Assembly: GCA_900540385.1 (NCBI GenBank)
Contig: UQFY01000001.1
Span: 62,001 to 126,000, forward strand
DNA from: an uncultured Mollicutes bacterium
GTDB lineage: Bacteria; Bacillota_I; Bacilli_A; RFN20; CAG-826
Reading direction: 5' to 3'
DNA length: 64,000 bases
This document shows, in pieces, positions 45,101 to 52,324 of this stretch. The first letter of the stretch is position 1. Every line of letters starts with the position of its first letter. The position numbers were made by a program, and so were the translations under genes. Below the pieces are notes generated by a model. That model was given only the letters and a program-made list of their open reading frames with translations, had not been told where the DNA came from and did no database searches.

Positions 45101-45355
45101 GCGGGTGCCGATGTCGTCATTCATCTTGATCCATGGTGGAATATCGCTTCGGAAGAGCAAGCGACAGACCGAGCCTACCGTATCGGTCAAAAACGTCCTG
45201 TTACCGTTTTAAAACTAATTTGTCATGATTCCATTGAAGAGAAGGTTCTTCTCCTTCAACAATATAAAAAGACTTTATATGACGAATTGATTCGCTCTGG
45301 CGAAAATGCAATTTCTTCTCTCTCTGAAGATGATATCGCTTTCTTGCTTTCTTAG
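42185..45355 (+). CDS. SNF2-family DNA translocase/helicase
   Basis: 1056 aa. The N-terminal 580 residues are a poorly characterised bacterial SNF2-associated region. The ATPase core follows: ADDMGLGKT (Walker A, about 620), TDEAQ box (about 717), ALTGTPIEN, and the C-terminal helicase motifs LVSLKAGGTGLNL and QATDRAYRIGQ. Bacterial members act on nucleoprotein complexes, as RapA does. It is co-translated with the SWIM protein. Confidence 0.88.
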   Translation: MFLRRNKEKGVERVKDYLTFYGVKDVLNDLEKGKYHLCFQYNQTKECLIYNAYWSDYSFLPRNTFIEIEVSSNGLLLEEEPDIYQMALYVYLFQLENELDIETLKKRYLSILPLLKEAPSLEEKEQLERSKLRQEFLSLFDEKGGDSPLPLNEPSSGKWELITRFQQKEGRYALSLEMWDGEEKKIPISPIIPFLEKYSEEGAYFYHASLYSLEHRFFLEKGQRILGYLVALTRGKNDSFSSEILLDEEEFGDMVEILLGENLYLNGESYYVMKDSLKAGFRYKNNGDVELIPPIEEYKRCHSLLLHNGLLYFDDYSYVVTLYRFANLTSKKVFAFFLKHGLKDASLVNDILKKKMVLSSSLKNEDIADRFQINLYVDISDNGSLSFKTVYLLCERKVKKEEAVLNVSFGSEIALYLAELENLGGKEEGIQDNQKEALKFLQSDLSSLKKKAKIFLSKKLSRSKITHMGAISLHIERHEDWLSLNVKSKNFSSEQLSLILEAYRKKKTYLLLGENIILLDDPKIQELNEIKQKEKLDRSFGKENMAFSEAFRLENEYGDGQIKLEKDSSLKEAFLSLKNFKENKVELKPSIEKVLRPYQRIAVQWLDCLYENHLGGILADDMGLGKTLETIAFLSALKKNEPSLIIAPKSVIYNWEKEFHTWDKETKVIVIDGSRDKRLEIISSIKKDEKVIYITSYDSLRNDLSSYLPHHFDTLITDEAQLIKNYSALKSKAVRNISSYTRFALTGTPIENSMGDLWSIFDFLMPNYLNTYGIFKQRYILAGNQEEARSSLRKRITPFLLRRTKKEVLKELPQKVTEVVTLTMDEESRILYSSVLEKAKKELQKSKENIAENHDRFSSFSFLPVLTSLREICVNPSSFFENIKGMSTKFSYVTEYAEKSISNGHKLLIFSSFTKVLDNLRDLLKDEGIASYYIYGEVDAKKRLELSNKFNKEKDVSVMLVSLKAGGTGLNLAGADVVIHLDPWWNIASEEQATDRAYRIGQKRPVTVLKLICHDSIEEKVLLLQQYKKTLYDELIRSGENAISSLSEDDIAFLLS

Positions 45356-45386
45356 TGTCCTCTCTTTCGAAGAATGATAAAATAAG

Positions 45387-45409
45387 ATAGTTTCTTAGAA
45401 ACTATTTTG
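45387..45409 (+). other. Hairpin between SNF2 gene and membrane protein gene
   Basis: ATAGTTTC (45387-45394), loop TTA, GAAACTAT (45398-45405), then TTTGA: a weak terminator-like hairpin directly before ATG 45412. An extended -10 (TGaTAAAAT, 45375-45383) would start transcription about at the hairpin base, so it may be a 5' leader instead. Confidence 0.45.
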
Positions 45410-45411
45410 AT

Positions 45412-46818
45412 ATGGCCGAGAACATTCAGACAACAAAAGAAAAAAAGAAGACCAAGAAATCTTATGCGATTTCTTTTGCTTTAGTGGCCGTTTTAACAAT
45501 AGCCACCCTCTTTATTTCTCTCTATGGTGCTGGAGAAGGGGATTTTGTTTTAGGCGCAAAACAAATATGGAACGCCTTAATCACCTGCTCACCGCTTTAT
45601 TTGGCTGTTATCGCTTTGGTGATGATTCTAACTTATTGCATCGAAGCACTTGTCATGGTGGTTTTCTGCCGTCTTTATACCCGTCATTATTATTTTCACC
45701 AAGGTTTAGCGAATTCTTTTATCGGAGCTTTTTATAATAACGTCACACCTGGTGCTTCAGGGGGACAGGTGATGCAAGTCTATACCTTGAAAAAGCAAGG
45801 TATTGAAGTTTCTAATGCCGCTTCGATTATGGTCATGTGGTTTATTATTTATCAAATGGCGTTAATTTCCTTTGACGTTCTTGCCATCATTTTCGAATGG
45901 AACGCTATCTCTTCCATCGGTTCATTTAAGATTCCTAATGTTGATTTGTTTGGCTGGGATGGAACGGTTACTCTTCTTCCTCTTATCGTTATTGGCTTTG
46001 TTTTGAATTTAGGCGTTATTGTCGTTCTTTTCTTGATGAGCTATTCCCATCATTTCCATAACTTCATCATGCATTATATCGTTGGTTTCTTAGGAAAGAT
46101 TCATATCTTAAAGAACCCAGATAGAACAAGAGAAAACCTTCGTGTTCAAGTAGAGAACTTCAAAATAGAATTACGTCGTCTTCAATCAAATATTCCTGTC
46201 ACCGTTTTTATTTATCTATGCCTTCTTTTGGTTTTGGTTCTTCGTTTTTCCATCCCTTATTTTTCTGGTCTTGCCTTAGGCGCTTTCGGACCGAATGAAG
46301 GATTTGATATCCGCATGTTTTTTGATTGCGCTTTCCGAAGTGCCTTCCACCAAATGATCACGGGTTTGATTCCTTTACCAGGTTCAGCGGGTGTTTCCGA
46401 ACTCTTCTTTAATGCTGTTTTCAATGGCTTTTATGTCGAAACACAAGCAGTGATTAACGGTTCCTTGGTAATTACAAGAAATGCTTCATCGAATATTGTT
46501 GCTGCCCAGATTCTTTGGCGTGTTGCGACCTACCACCTTGTGGTAATTGTTTCTGGCTTTGTCGCTTCTTTATACCATTCTCGTCCGAGAGAAAATTATT
46601 CCTACGCCAACCGTCAGACTTTCGTTAATCTTCAATTAGACACCTATGAAGAAAGAAGACATTCTGTGGAAACCATGTTTGAGACAAGGCAACTTTCTCG
46701 CTCCTCCATAAGAAAGAAAGTCGTTTCGAATGCCCTTATGAAAGATTTTGGGCAAGAAACGGGGGATGATTATATCGTGACGAATTTGCCGAGTAAGAAA
46801 AAGAGGAAAGACGAATGA
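45412..46818 (+). CDS. Flippase-like membrane protein (UPF0104/MprF-N type)
   Basis: 468 aa with about eight membrane helices. The motifs GAFYNNVTPGASGGQ and LIPLPGSAGVSE are characteristic of the lysylphosphatidylglycerol synthase N-terminal (flippase) / UPF0104 family. There is no synthase domain. It is coupled by ATGA to a lipid-type glycosyltransferase, so it may flip glycolipids. No ribosome site precedes the ATG. Confidence 0.82.
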   Translation: MAENIQTTKEKKKTKKSYAISFALVAVLTIATLFISLYGAGEGDFVLGAKQIWNALITCSPLYLAVIALVMILTYCIEALVMVVFCRLYTRHYYFHQGLANSFIGAFYNNVTPGASGGQVMQVYTLKKQGIEVSNAASIMVMWFIIYQMALISFDVLAIIFEWNAISSIGSFKIPNVDLFGWDGTVTLLPLIVIGFVLNLGVIVVLFLMSYSHHFHNFIMHYIVGFLGKIHILKNPDRTRENLRVQVENFKIELRRLQSNIPVTVFIYLCLLLVLVLRFSIPYFSGLALGAFGPNEGFDIRMFFDCAFRSAFHQMITGLIPLPGSAGVSELFFNAVFNGFYVETQAVINGSLVITRNASSNIVAAQILWRVATYHLVVIVSGFVASLYHSRPRENYSYANRQTFVNLQLDTYEERRHSVETMFETRQLSRSSIRKKVVSNALMKDFGQETGDDYIVTNLPSKKKRKDE

Positions 46819-47987
46819 GACCGATTATTTTTTCTGACACCTTTCCACCGGAAATTAACGGGGTTTCTACGTCTGCAGGAACTCTTTACCAGGCTTTTAA
46901 AAACCATGGGGAGAATATCATGGTTTGCACGACCAATTTCTATGGCAACGAAATGAATCTAGATGGAGATATCCTTCGTCTTCCTGGGGTTCGTATGAAA
47001 ATCTACGATTATCGTTTGGCTGGCTTATATTCTCCAAAAGGGAAGAAGCTTATCGCCGAATTTAAACCGGATGTCGTTCATATTCAAACCGATGCAGGGG
47101 TTGGTCAGTTTGGTTTCCTTATCGCTAAACAACTGCATATACCGGTTGTCTATACTTTCCATACCGCTTTAGAGGACTACACCTATTATGCGACAAAAGG
47201 ATATTTTGATCGTATCGCAAAAGGAGCGGTTCGTTCCTACGTCCGTTATAAATCCTCGGAAGCGACAGAATTTATCACTCCATCGATAAAAACGATGGAA
47301 TATATGCGTTCTATTGGCGTTGATTCCTATATTAATGTCATTCCAACGGGAATTGATTTCTCTAAATTTGCTAAAGAGAACGTCGATTTCAATAAAGTTC
47401 AAGAGATTAAGAAAGCAGCTGGCATAAGCCCGGATACGTTTGTCATTCTTTCTTTAGGAAGAGTTGCTAAAGAAAAAAGTATTGATGTTTGTTTAAAAGG
47501 ATATGCCCGATATCTATCCTCCTCACCAAAAAGAAAGACGGTATTTGCCATTGTTGGTGGAGGGCCTGCATTAAATGAGCTTAAAGAGCTTGTTAAAGAA
47601 CTTCATATTGAAGAACACGTTATTTTCTTTGGGTCAGTAAAACCAACGGAAACCCCACTCTATTATCAAATCGGGGATCTTTTTGTGAGTGCCTCTATTA
47701 CGGAGACGCAGGGTCTTACTTTCATGGAAGCAATGGCCTCGAACGTTCTTCTTCTTGCTCGATATGACGATACCCTTCTAGGAACTATTCATGATGGAAA
47801 GAATGGCTTCTTTTTCCTTGATGAAGAAGATATGGCCAAGAAGATGGATAGAATTATCTCTCTCCCTGAAAAAGAGAAAGAATGCATTCGTTTAGAAGCA
47901 CTTAACGGCCTTTCTGATTATTCCATCGATAAATTCTATGAACGTATTAAAAAAGTCTATGAAAGAGCCATTCAGAGGAATTGGTAA
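46815..47987 (+). CDS. GT4 glycosyltransferase, diacylglycerol glucosyltransferase-like
   Basis: 390 aa. The opening FSDTFPPEINGVSTSAGTL and the later TEFITPSIKTMEYM and ETQGLTFMEAMAS are typical of GT4 glycosyltransferases that make glycosyl-diacylglycerols. The second half has the nucleotide-sugar site (LGRVAKEKSID). Its partner gene is a flippase-like protein, so the pair probably builds membrane glycolipid. Confidence 0.85.
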   Translation: MRPIIFSDTFPPEINGVSTSAGTLYQAFKNHGENIMVCTTNFYGNEMNLDGDILRLPGVRMKIYDYRLAGLYSPKGKKLIAEFKPDVVHIQTDAGVGQFGFLIAKQLHIPVVYTFHTALEDYTYYATKGYFDRIAKGAVRSYVRYKSSEATEFITPSIKTMEYMRSIGVDSYINVIPTGIDFSKFAKENVDFNKVQEIKKAAGISPDTFVILSLGRVAKEKSIDVCLKGYARYLSSSPKRKTVFAIVGGGPALNELKELVKELHIEEHVIFFGSVKPTETPLYYQIGDLFVSASITETQGLTFMEAMASNVLLLARYDDTLLGTIHDGKNGFFFLDEEDMAKKMDRIISLPEKEKECIRLEALNGLSDYSIDKFYERIKKVYERAIQRNW

Positions 47988-47988
47988 G

Positions 47989-48771
47989 ATGGGGAAAATA
48001 GTCACAAGCATCAAGGAAAACAAAAAGAAAAGGACCTTTGAAGTATCTTTTGGCTTAGAAAAACTCACTTTATCTGAGAATACTTTCACAGATTATCTTC
48101 TTTATGTCGGCAAAGAAATTAGTTCGTCCCTTTTTCTTCGAATGAAAAAGGAATCAGAATTAGAAGGAATATACGAATATGCCTTATCTCTTCTTAGTAA
48201 AGGTTCTTATAGTTCCTACGAAATCGAAGAGAAAATCAAAAAGAAACTCCCTGAAGGAGAAACCCATTATCCTATTTTGAAACGTTTACGGATGAATCAT
48301 CTGCTTAACGATGAGGAATACGCCAAAGAATACAAAGAAGAAAAAGAGAAACAAGGATACGGTTCTATCCGTATTCGCGACGATCTTTTGAAAAAGAAGA
48401 GAGTTTCCTTAGATATCGTGGATTCTCTTTCTTTCCAAAATGAAAAAGAGAAAGCCAAGGCCATCGCTTTATCAATGGAGAAAAGGCTAGAGACGTATCC
48501 TTTGAAACAAAAAAGAGAAAAAGCCATTTCTTCTCTTCTTAGACGTGGTTTCCCAATGGAAATTTGTCTTGAGGCAGTTTCTTCTTTCCGAGAAAACAAA
48601 GAAGAATCAAGAAAACGATTAGAAAGAGATTATTCTTTATTAAGAAAACGTTACGAAAAGAAATATTCGGGATATGCTTATAGACAACATTTATTTGAAG
48701 GCCTTCTTCGAAGAGGATATAACAAAGAAGATATTCAAGGAATAATGGAGGAAAATATATATGATGATTAA
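47989..48771 (+). CDS. recX: Regulatory protein RecX
   Basis: 260 aa from ATG 47989 just after the glycosyltransferase stop; a longer frame from 47938 lies inside that gene. RecX signature: repeated three-helix units such as LSKGSYSSYEIEEKIKKKL, LNDEEYAKEY and GYGSIRIRDDLLKK. RecX inhibits RecA filaments. It overlaps the next gene by 11 bases. Confidence 0.85.
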   Translation: MGKIVTSIKENKKKRTFEVSFGLEKLTLSENTFTDYLLYVGKEISSSLFLRMKKESELEGIYEYALSLLSKGSYSSYEIEEKIKKKLPEGETHYPILKRLRMNHLLNDEEYAKEYKEEKEKQGYGSIRIRDDLLKKKRVSLDIVDSLSFQNEKEKAKAIALSMEKRLETYPLKQKREKAISSLLRRGFPMEICLEAVSSFRENKEESRKRLERDYSLLRKRYEKKYSGYAYRQHLFEGLLRRGYNKEDIQGIMEENIYDD

Positions 48772-49711
48772 AGATTTAAAAGATGGCGATCATATCGTCA
48801 GCCAATACCTCATCGTGAATTTCGCTAAATGCGTGACTACGGCTGGGAAAAACTATTTGAATTTAACGTTGCAAGATTCTACTGGCAGTATCGATGGTAA
48901 GAAATGGGATGTGAATGAAGAAGATTTAGATATCTTTTTACCAGGAAATATTGTTTCCATTGAAGGGGATGTGCTCAATTATCGTGACCATCTTCAAATG
49001 AAAATTCTTTCGGGAAAGAAGCTTGAGCAAGACCAAATTGATGTGACTCGTTTTGTGCCAACTGCCCCTGTTCCAGAAAAAGTCTTAGAAGAAAAACTTA
49101 ATGCTTATATCGACTCCTTAAAAGATTCGGATTTAAAAACCATCACCAAATATTTGATTCAAAAATACCATGATTGTTATGTTTCTTATCCAGCCGCGGT
49201 AAGAAACCATCATAATTTTGCTTCAGGTCTTCTTTACCACTCTATTTCGATGGCGGACATGGCGGAAAAAGTCTGCACCCTTTATCCGGAAATCAACCCT
49301 GATTTCGTTATTGCAGGGGCTTTAATCCATGACTTAGGAAAGACATTGGAATTATCCGGTCCTATTGCAACAAAATACACCCTTGAAGGAAAACTGATTG
49401 GTCATATTTCCATTATGGTCGCAGAGATCCGTATGGCAGCTAAAGAATTACATATCGATGGAGAAACCCCATTGTTATTAGAACATATGATTCTTTCCCA
49501 CCATAGTAAACCTGAATTTGGCTCACCCGTTCCTCCATTAACTAGAGAGGCTTTTGTTCTTGCTTCTATCGATGATTTTGATGCCAAAATGAATATCATC
49601 TTGAAAGCGGAGGAAAACCTTAAACCAGGAGAATGGACAGAAAAAGTCTTCGCGATGGATAATCGCGCTTTCTATATTCCTGAATACAAGCAAAATCCAA
49701 ACGACAAATAA
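48761..49711 (+). CDS. yhaM: 3'-5' exoribonuclease YhaM family
   Basis: 316 aa. N-terminal OB-fold (LNLTLQDSTGSIDGKKWD) followed by an HD domain (NHHNFASGLLYHSI, IHDLGKTLEL near residue 187, ILSHHSKPEFGSP), the arrangement of YhaM/CbfA. Acts in RNA turnover. Its natural terminator now lies 1.5 kb downstream because a fic transposon entered the gap. Confidence 0.88.
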   Translation: MMIKDLKDGDHIVSQYLIVNFAKCVTTAGKNYLNLTLQDSTGSIDGKKWDVNEEDLDIFLPGNIVSIEGDVLNYRDHLQMKILSGKKLEQDQIDVTRFVPTAPVPEKVLEEKLNAYIDSLKDSDLKTITKYLIQKYHDCYVSYPAAVRNHHNFASGLLYHSISMADMAEKVCTLYPEINPDFVIAGALIHDLGKTLELSGPIATKYTLEGKLIGHISIMVAEIRMAAKELHIDGETPLLLEHMILSHHSKPEFGSPVPPLTREAFVLASIDDFDAKMNIILKAEENLKPGEWTEKVFAMDNRAFYIPEYKQNPNDK

Positions 49712-49730
49712 GAATTTCCCTTCTTAAAAA

Positions 49731-49755
49731 GGCTCTCCAAAATCTAATGGGGATG
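49731..49755 (+). repeat. Left terminal inverted repeat of the fic transposon
   Basis: 25 bases, exact reverse complement of 51225-51249. An inner dyad (ATGGGGAT near 49747 or 49757, facing ATCCCCAT near 49788) could form a hairpin at the end. Confidence 0.9.
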
Positions 49756-50017
49756 AATGGGGATAGCGATTTTTGCCATCCCCATTAAAAGTTACAGAGC
49801 CTCTTTTGCCTACAAGTTGATATTCTGCTCTCTTAGAGCAATTAATACATACGAAAAGGTGATAATTAAGATTGGAGAAGTTCTTTTCATCGACGATAGC
49901 AATCAGATCCATGACACTTGATAGAGCAAAAAGAAATAAAGGAGAGGCTTTTGATTCAGTTTATGATTTGAGAGGTTTTTGTTTATATAAAACTTTTGGC
50001 AAGATTTACCGATTTTA

Positions 50018-50068
50018 TTCTCGTAATTCATTGACTATTCTCGTAAAAAGCACTATAAAATACGAGAA
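50018..50068 (+). promoter_or_regulatory. fic promoter with overlapping TTCTCGTA/TACGAGAA operator
   Basis: TTGACT (50031-50036), 17 bases, TATAAA (50054-50059). A dyad TTCTCGTA (50038-50045), 15-base spacer, TACGAGAA (50061-50068) brackets the -10 box, and another TTCTCGTA lies at 50018-50025. A repressor bound here would block transcription. The Fic protein has its own C-terminal winged helix, so autoregulation is plausible. Confidence 0.7.
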
Positions 50069-50079
50069 AAGAGTTAGAA

Positions 50080-51129
50080 ATGAGAGAATTCGATTATAAA
50101 AAACTTGCAAATTGTAAATGGGATAACGCAATCATCGGCTACCTTGTCAAAATTCACGAGATGAAAGGCAGGCAAGAGTTATACCTTTCTCAAAAGAAAT
50201 TGGAACTTGACAGGCTTGTTGAAATTGCAAAGATTCAAAGCACGGAAGCTAGCAATGCGATTGAGGGTATCGGAACAACGGAAACAAGGCTAAAGCAATT
50301 GATTTTACAAAAGACGGCACCGAGAAACCGAAACGAAAAAGAGATTGCTGGATATCGTGACGCACTTGCCACAATTCATGAGAGTTTTGAGTATATTCCG
50401 ATAACTCCGAACTATATTTTGCAACTTCACAAGATATTGTTTTCCCACAATACTGAGGCGACTTTCGGAGGTTGTTTCAAGAACTCGCAGAATGAGATCT
50501 CCGCTATAGACGAAAAAGGGAATAAGACCGTTTTGTTTGTGCCGCTTGATCCGTTTGAAACACCGATAGCGATAGAAAATCTTTGCAAAACATTCAACGA
50601 AGCAATGGAAGATGGGCGCGTGGACCCGCTCTTGCTGATACCTATCTTCATACACGATTTTCTTTGCATTCACCCTTTCCGTGACGGCAATGGCAGGATG
50701 AGCAGACTTCTGACAACGTTGCTTTTGTATCGCTCGGGATATTTTGTTGGGAAGTATATATCGCTTGAAAGCAAAATCGCAAAATATAAGGATCTGTATT
50801 ACGACGCATTATATGACAGTCAAATCAATTGGCATGAGGGGAAAGACGATCCGACTCCCTTCATAAAATATATGCTTATGACGATTTATTCCGCATATAA
50901 CGATTTTGAAGAAAGACTGAGCCTTGTCGGCAAGAAGAAAACGGCAACGGAACTTGTCGAAAGTGCATTCGAAGCTAAAATCGGAAAACTTACGAAATCT
51001 GACATTGCAGAGCTTTGCCCGACGATTTCCGTCAGTGCGGTTGAAAAAGCGATAGCGGCCTTGATAAAGAATGGAAAAGTCAAAAAATATGACCAGGGCA
51101 AAAACACGTATTACGTGCTACTAAAATAA
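50080..51129 (+). CDS. fic: Fic-family AMP transferase with winged-helix tail
   Basis: 349 aa. Canonical Fic motif HPFRDGNGR at residues 198-206. N-terminal inhibitory helix motif SNAIEG at 58-63 fits the (S/T)xxxE(G/N) rule, so it is a class II, self-inhibited AMPylator. The flap region is TFGGCFKNSQNEI. The C-terminal 65 residues form a winged helix (LTKSDIAELCPTISVSAVEKAI), likely for DNA binding. It is the sole cargo of the transposon and has its own promoter and dyad operators. Confidence 0.9.
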   Translation: MREFDYKKLANCKWDNAIIGYLVKIHEMKGRQELYLSQKKLELDRLVEIAKIQSTEASNAIEGIGTTETRLKQLILQKTAPRNRNEKEIAGYRDALATIHESFEYIPITPNYILQLHKILFSHNTEATFGGCFKNSQNEISAIDEKGNKTVLFVPLDPFETPIAIENLCKTFNEAMEDGRVDPLLLIPIFIHDFLCIHPFRDGNGRMSRLLTTLLLYRSGYFVGKYISLESKIAKYKDLYYDALYDSQINWHEGKDDPTPFIKYMLMTIYSAYNDFEERLSLVGKKKTATELVESAFEAKIGKLTKSDIAELCPTISVSAVEKAIAALIKNGKVKKYDQGKNTYYVLLK

Positions 51130-51132
51130 TTA

Positions 51133-51190
51133 TTCTCGTAAAAACATAATAAAATTACGAGAAAGCGAAATAATGAGAGAAAGCATTTAG
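51133..51190 (+). promoter_or_regulatory. Second copy of the fic operator plus vestigial start
   Basis: TTCTCGTA (51133-51140), 15-base spacer, TACGAGAA (51156-51163), identical in geometry to the upstream operator. It is followed after nine bases by ATGAGAGAA, the same first codons as fic, and a stop after five codons (ATG 51173 to TAG 51190). It is a decayed duplicate of the fic promoter and start. Confidence 0.7.
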
Positions 51191-51224
51191 GTTATCCAAA
51201 AATCGATGGGGGTGACGAAAAATC

Positions 51225-51249
51225 CATCCCCATTAGATTTTGGAGAGCC
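51225..51249 (-). repeat. Right terminal inverted repeat of the fic transposon
   Basis: 25 bases, exact reverse complement of 49731-49755, followed directly by the second CTTAAAAA target duplication (51250-51257). Confidence 0.9.
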
Positions 51250-51258
51250 CTTAAAAAT

Positions 51259-51293
51259 AAGGATGTTCCCTTGATAAGATAAGGAACATCCTT
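51259..51293. terminator. Bidirectional terminator between yhaM and lacI-type genes
   Basis: AAGGATGTTCC (51259-51269) pairs with GGAACATCCTT (51283-51293), an 11-base stem with T runs on both strands. It serves the LacI-type gene on the minus strand and originally yhaM on the plus strand. Confidence 0.85.
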
Positions 51294-51295
51294 TT

Positions 51296-52324
51296 TCATT
51301 TTGAAGTGTCGTTGATATTTTTAAGGGGACCCGTTGATTCTCCTTTAATGAAGTTTGCTTCGACTTTGATTAAGCGTTTAGGGGAATTCTTATGCTCCAT
51401 CTGTCTGATTAATTCGTCAGCAAGGCTTCGACCGATTGCTTTCGTGTCTTGCTTTATCGTTGTGATAGTAGGGCAGACAATTTGTGAGAAAATGGTTCCA
51501 TCAAATCCCGTTATTGAAATATCCTCTGGGATAGATAAACCCATTTCTTTGAGGGTTTTCATTCCTTCGACCGCACTTAAATCATCGGGGAACATGATAG
51601 CTGTCGGTGGAACGATTCTTCTTAGAATATCGCGTGTTAGACTTCTGACTTTGGCATAGTCTAGATAATCGCTTTGGACAAAAGAACGTTCATTAAATGG
51701 GATGTTTCTTTCCTTGAAAGCGTCTTTGAACCCCCTCATTCTTTCTCTTGTGACAAAAGAGTCTTCGCCATGGATAAAGATGATATTTTTATGGCCTAAA
51801 GAGATTAAATGAAGAGTTAGCTCTTTCATTTTTTCGTAGTTATCAATGGAAACCCCAGACATTTTATCGCCAATATAGTCAAAGGCAACAGAAGGTATCT
51901 CACTATCGATCACCTCTCTGATTTCAGGGGAATTTAGGTCGCCGAAAAGCAAAGCCCCAGCAACATCTCTTGAAACGCAATTCTCATAATAGCTGCCCTC
52001 TTGTCCTGCAACGTTAGAGGAGACGAAAAGAAGATCATAGTTTTTTGCATTCATCTCTTGTTGGAAGGAATCTAGAATTTCTGTGAATAGTGGATGTTTA
52101 AAAGGGGAAACATCCATTCTTAAATAGGCTAAAACACCCACATTGTAGGAATGGCCTTTGGAGAGAGCTTTTGCGCCTGTGTTAGGGATGTAATTAAGCT
52201 CACTCATCGCCTTTCTTACTTTTTTCTTGGTGTCTTCAGGAATGGAGCTGTAGTTGTTTACAACTTTAGAGACTGTCGAAGGAGACACTCCCGCTTTGAT
52301 TGCAATGTCATAAATCGTTATCAT
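51296..52324 (-). CDS. LacI-family transcriptional regulator of the beta-glucan locus
   Basis: 342 aa from the ATG ending at 52324 (GGGAGGAG upstream; TAATG overlap with the GH30 stop). Classic LacI helix-turn-helix at the N-terminus (TIYDIAIKAGVSPSTVSKVVNN) and a periplasmic-binding-like effector domain ending in TTIKQDTKAIGRSLADELIRQ. It is last in the GH30 operon and likely binds the AAACCGATTT sites in the divergent control region. Confidence 0.88.
   Translation of the reverse strand: MITIYDIAIKAGVSPSTVSKVVNNYSSIPEDTKKKVRKAMSELNYIPNTGAKALSKGHSYNVGVLAYLRMDVSPFKHPLFTEILDSFQQEMNAKNYDLLFVSSNVAGQEGSYYENCVSRDVAGALLFGDLNSPEIREVIDSEIPSVAFDYIGDKMSGVSIDNYEKMKELTLHLISLGHKNIIFIHGEDSFVTRERMRGFKDAFKERNIPFNERSFVQSDYLDYAKVRSLTRDILRRIVPPTAIMFPDDLSAVEGMKTLKEMGLSIPEDISITGFDGTIFSQIVCPTITTIKQDTKAIGRSLADELIRQMEHKNSPKRLIKVEANFIKGESTGPLKNINDTSK

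Larger units (their letters stand above)
49731..51249. mobile_element. Transposon-like unit carrying only a fic gene
   Basis: 1519 bp bounded by perfect 25-base terminal inverted repeats (49731-49755 and 51225-51249; ends GGCTCTCC...GGAGAGCC). It is flanked by a perfect 8-base direct duplication CTTAAAAA (49723-49730 and 51250-51257). Removing the unit and one duplication rejoins yhaM to a bidirectional terminator. The only substantial gene is fic; no transposase is present, so it must move in trans. GG-starting inverted repeats and 8-base duplications are what I recall for the ISL3 family, not verified here. The left 300 bases hold only a doubtful 62-codon frame on the minus strand. Confidence 0.85.

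Noticed and set aside
49724..49912. A 62-codon minus-strand frame at the left end of the fic transposon, with a CINC motif
   Set aside because: Its last codons are supplied by the terminal inverted repeat and target duplication, no ribosome site is seen, and no family is recognised. It could be a transposase remnant, but this cannot be shown.
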